The notes beneath the pieces were generated by a model. It ran no database searches. It was not told where the DNA came from and worked only from the letters and a program-made list of their open reading frames with translations. Position numbers and translations under genes: made by a program. From NCBI GenBank assembly GCA_005887855.1, contig VBQB01000161.1, forward strand, positions 1 through 5,665: a stretch of 5,665 bases of DNA, in the 5' to 3' direction. The DNA is from Verrucomicrobiota bacterium. Lineage in GTDB: Bacteria; Verrucomicrobiota; Verrucomicrobiae; Chthoniobacterales; UBA10450. Shown here one piece after another: positions 5,626 through 5,665 of this stretch. Position 1 is the first letter of the stretch. Each line of letters begins with the position of its first letter.

Positions 5626-5665
5626 ATGAAAGTGCGACTGGTCAAATTTGGCGAGATCGAGGTCG
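5626..5665 (+). CDS. Start of a protein-coding gene, cut by the window end
   Basis: ATG at 5626 opens MKVRLVKFGEIEV and runs off the window. The only purine-rich site, GAGGG at 5621-5625, is too close to this ATG but sits 6 nt before the in-frame GTG at 5632, so translation may start there (MRLVKFGEIEV). The V-x-F-G-x-I-x-V pattern resembles the beginning of small Mth938-like domain proteins, but 13 residues are far too few to assign. It lies on the opposite strand from the three cassette genes and diverges from MAPEG. Confidence 0.4.
   Translation, partial: MKVRLVKFGEIEV

Overview
The window looks like bacterial chromosome of moderate GC content. The best guess is a soil-type Verrucomicrobiota (Chthoniobacterales-like), because the three-helix membrane anchor followed by a FlgO/TolB-like domain and TPRs in the second gene is common there. 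Acidobacteriota or another phylum cannot be excluded from this sequence alone.

Left part (1-3450, + strand): two tandem paralogous genes for membrane-anchored FlgO/TolB-like + TPR proteins. The first is cut by the window start and its reading frame breaks near its 3' end: a stop at 1247-1249 is followed at once, in another frame, by the expected family C-terminus (1245-1346). The second (1618-3450) has a good ribosome binding site and an intact N-terminus, but it stops about 60 residues early, exactly inside a GTTAGGC heptamer at 3446-3452. Between the two genes lie about 270 bp with no gene.

Middle and right part (3446-5503): three short genes, all on the - strand: a DUF1697 protein, a six-helix membrane protein of unknown function and a MAPEG-family protein. 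Each starts 13-22 nt after a GTTAGGC-type heptamer (one copy is ATTAGGC) and ends at or close to another. The heptamers match the integron attC core consensus (GTTRRRY / RYYYAAC) in place and in facing orientation. The spacers between genes are gene-free, about 200-260 bp long, and carry inverted repeats inside the facing heptamers. The stretch therefore reads as a small integron-type gene-cassette array with no integrase in view (a CALIN-like cluster). It appears to have been joined into the 3' end of the second TPR gene at a GTT. The spacers are longer and less regular than classical attC sites, so the assignment is strong on layout and moderate on attC structure.

Right edge (5504-5665): about 120 bp without a gene, then the first codons of a + strand gene that runs out of the window.

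No RNA gene, CRISPR array, transposase or integrase is visible. The TPR genes are likely envelope-linked scaffold proteins. The three cassette genes have no evident functional link to them or to one another, as is usual for cassette cargo.
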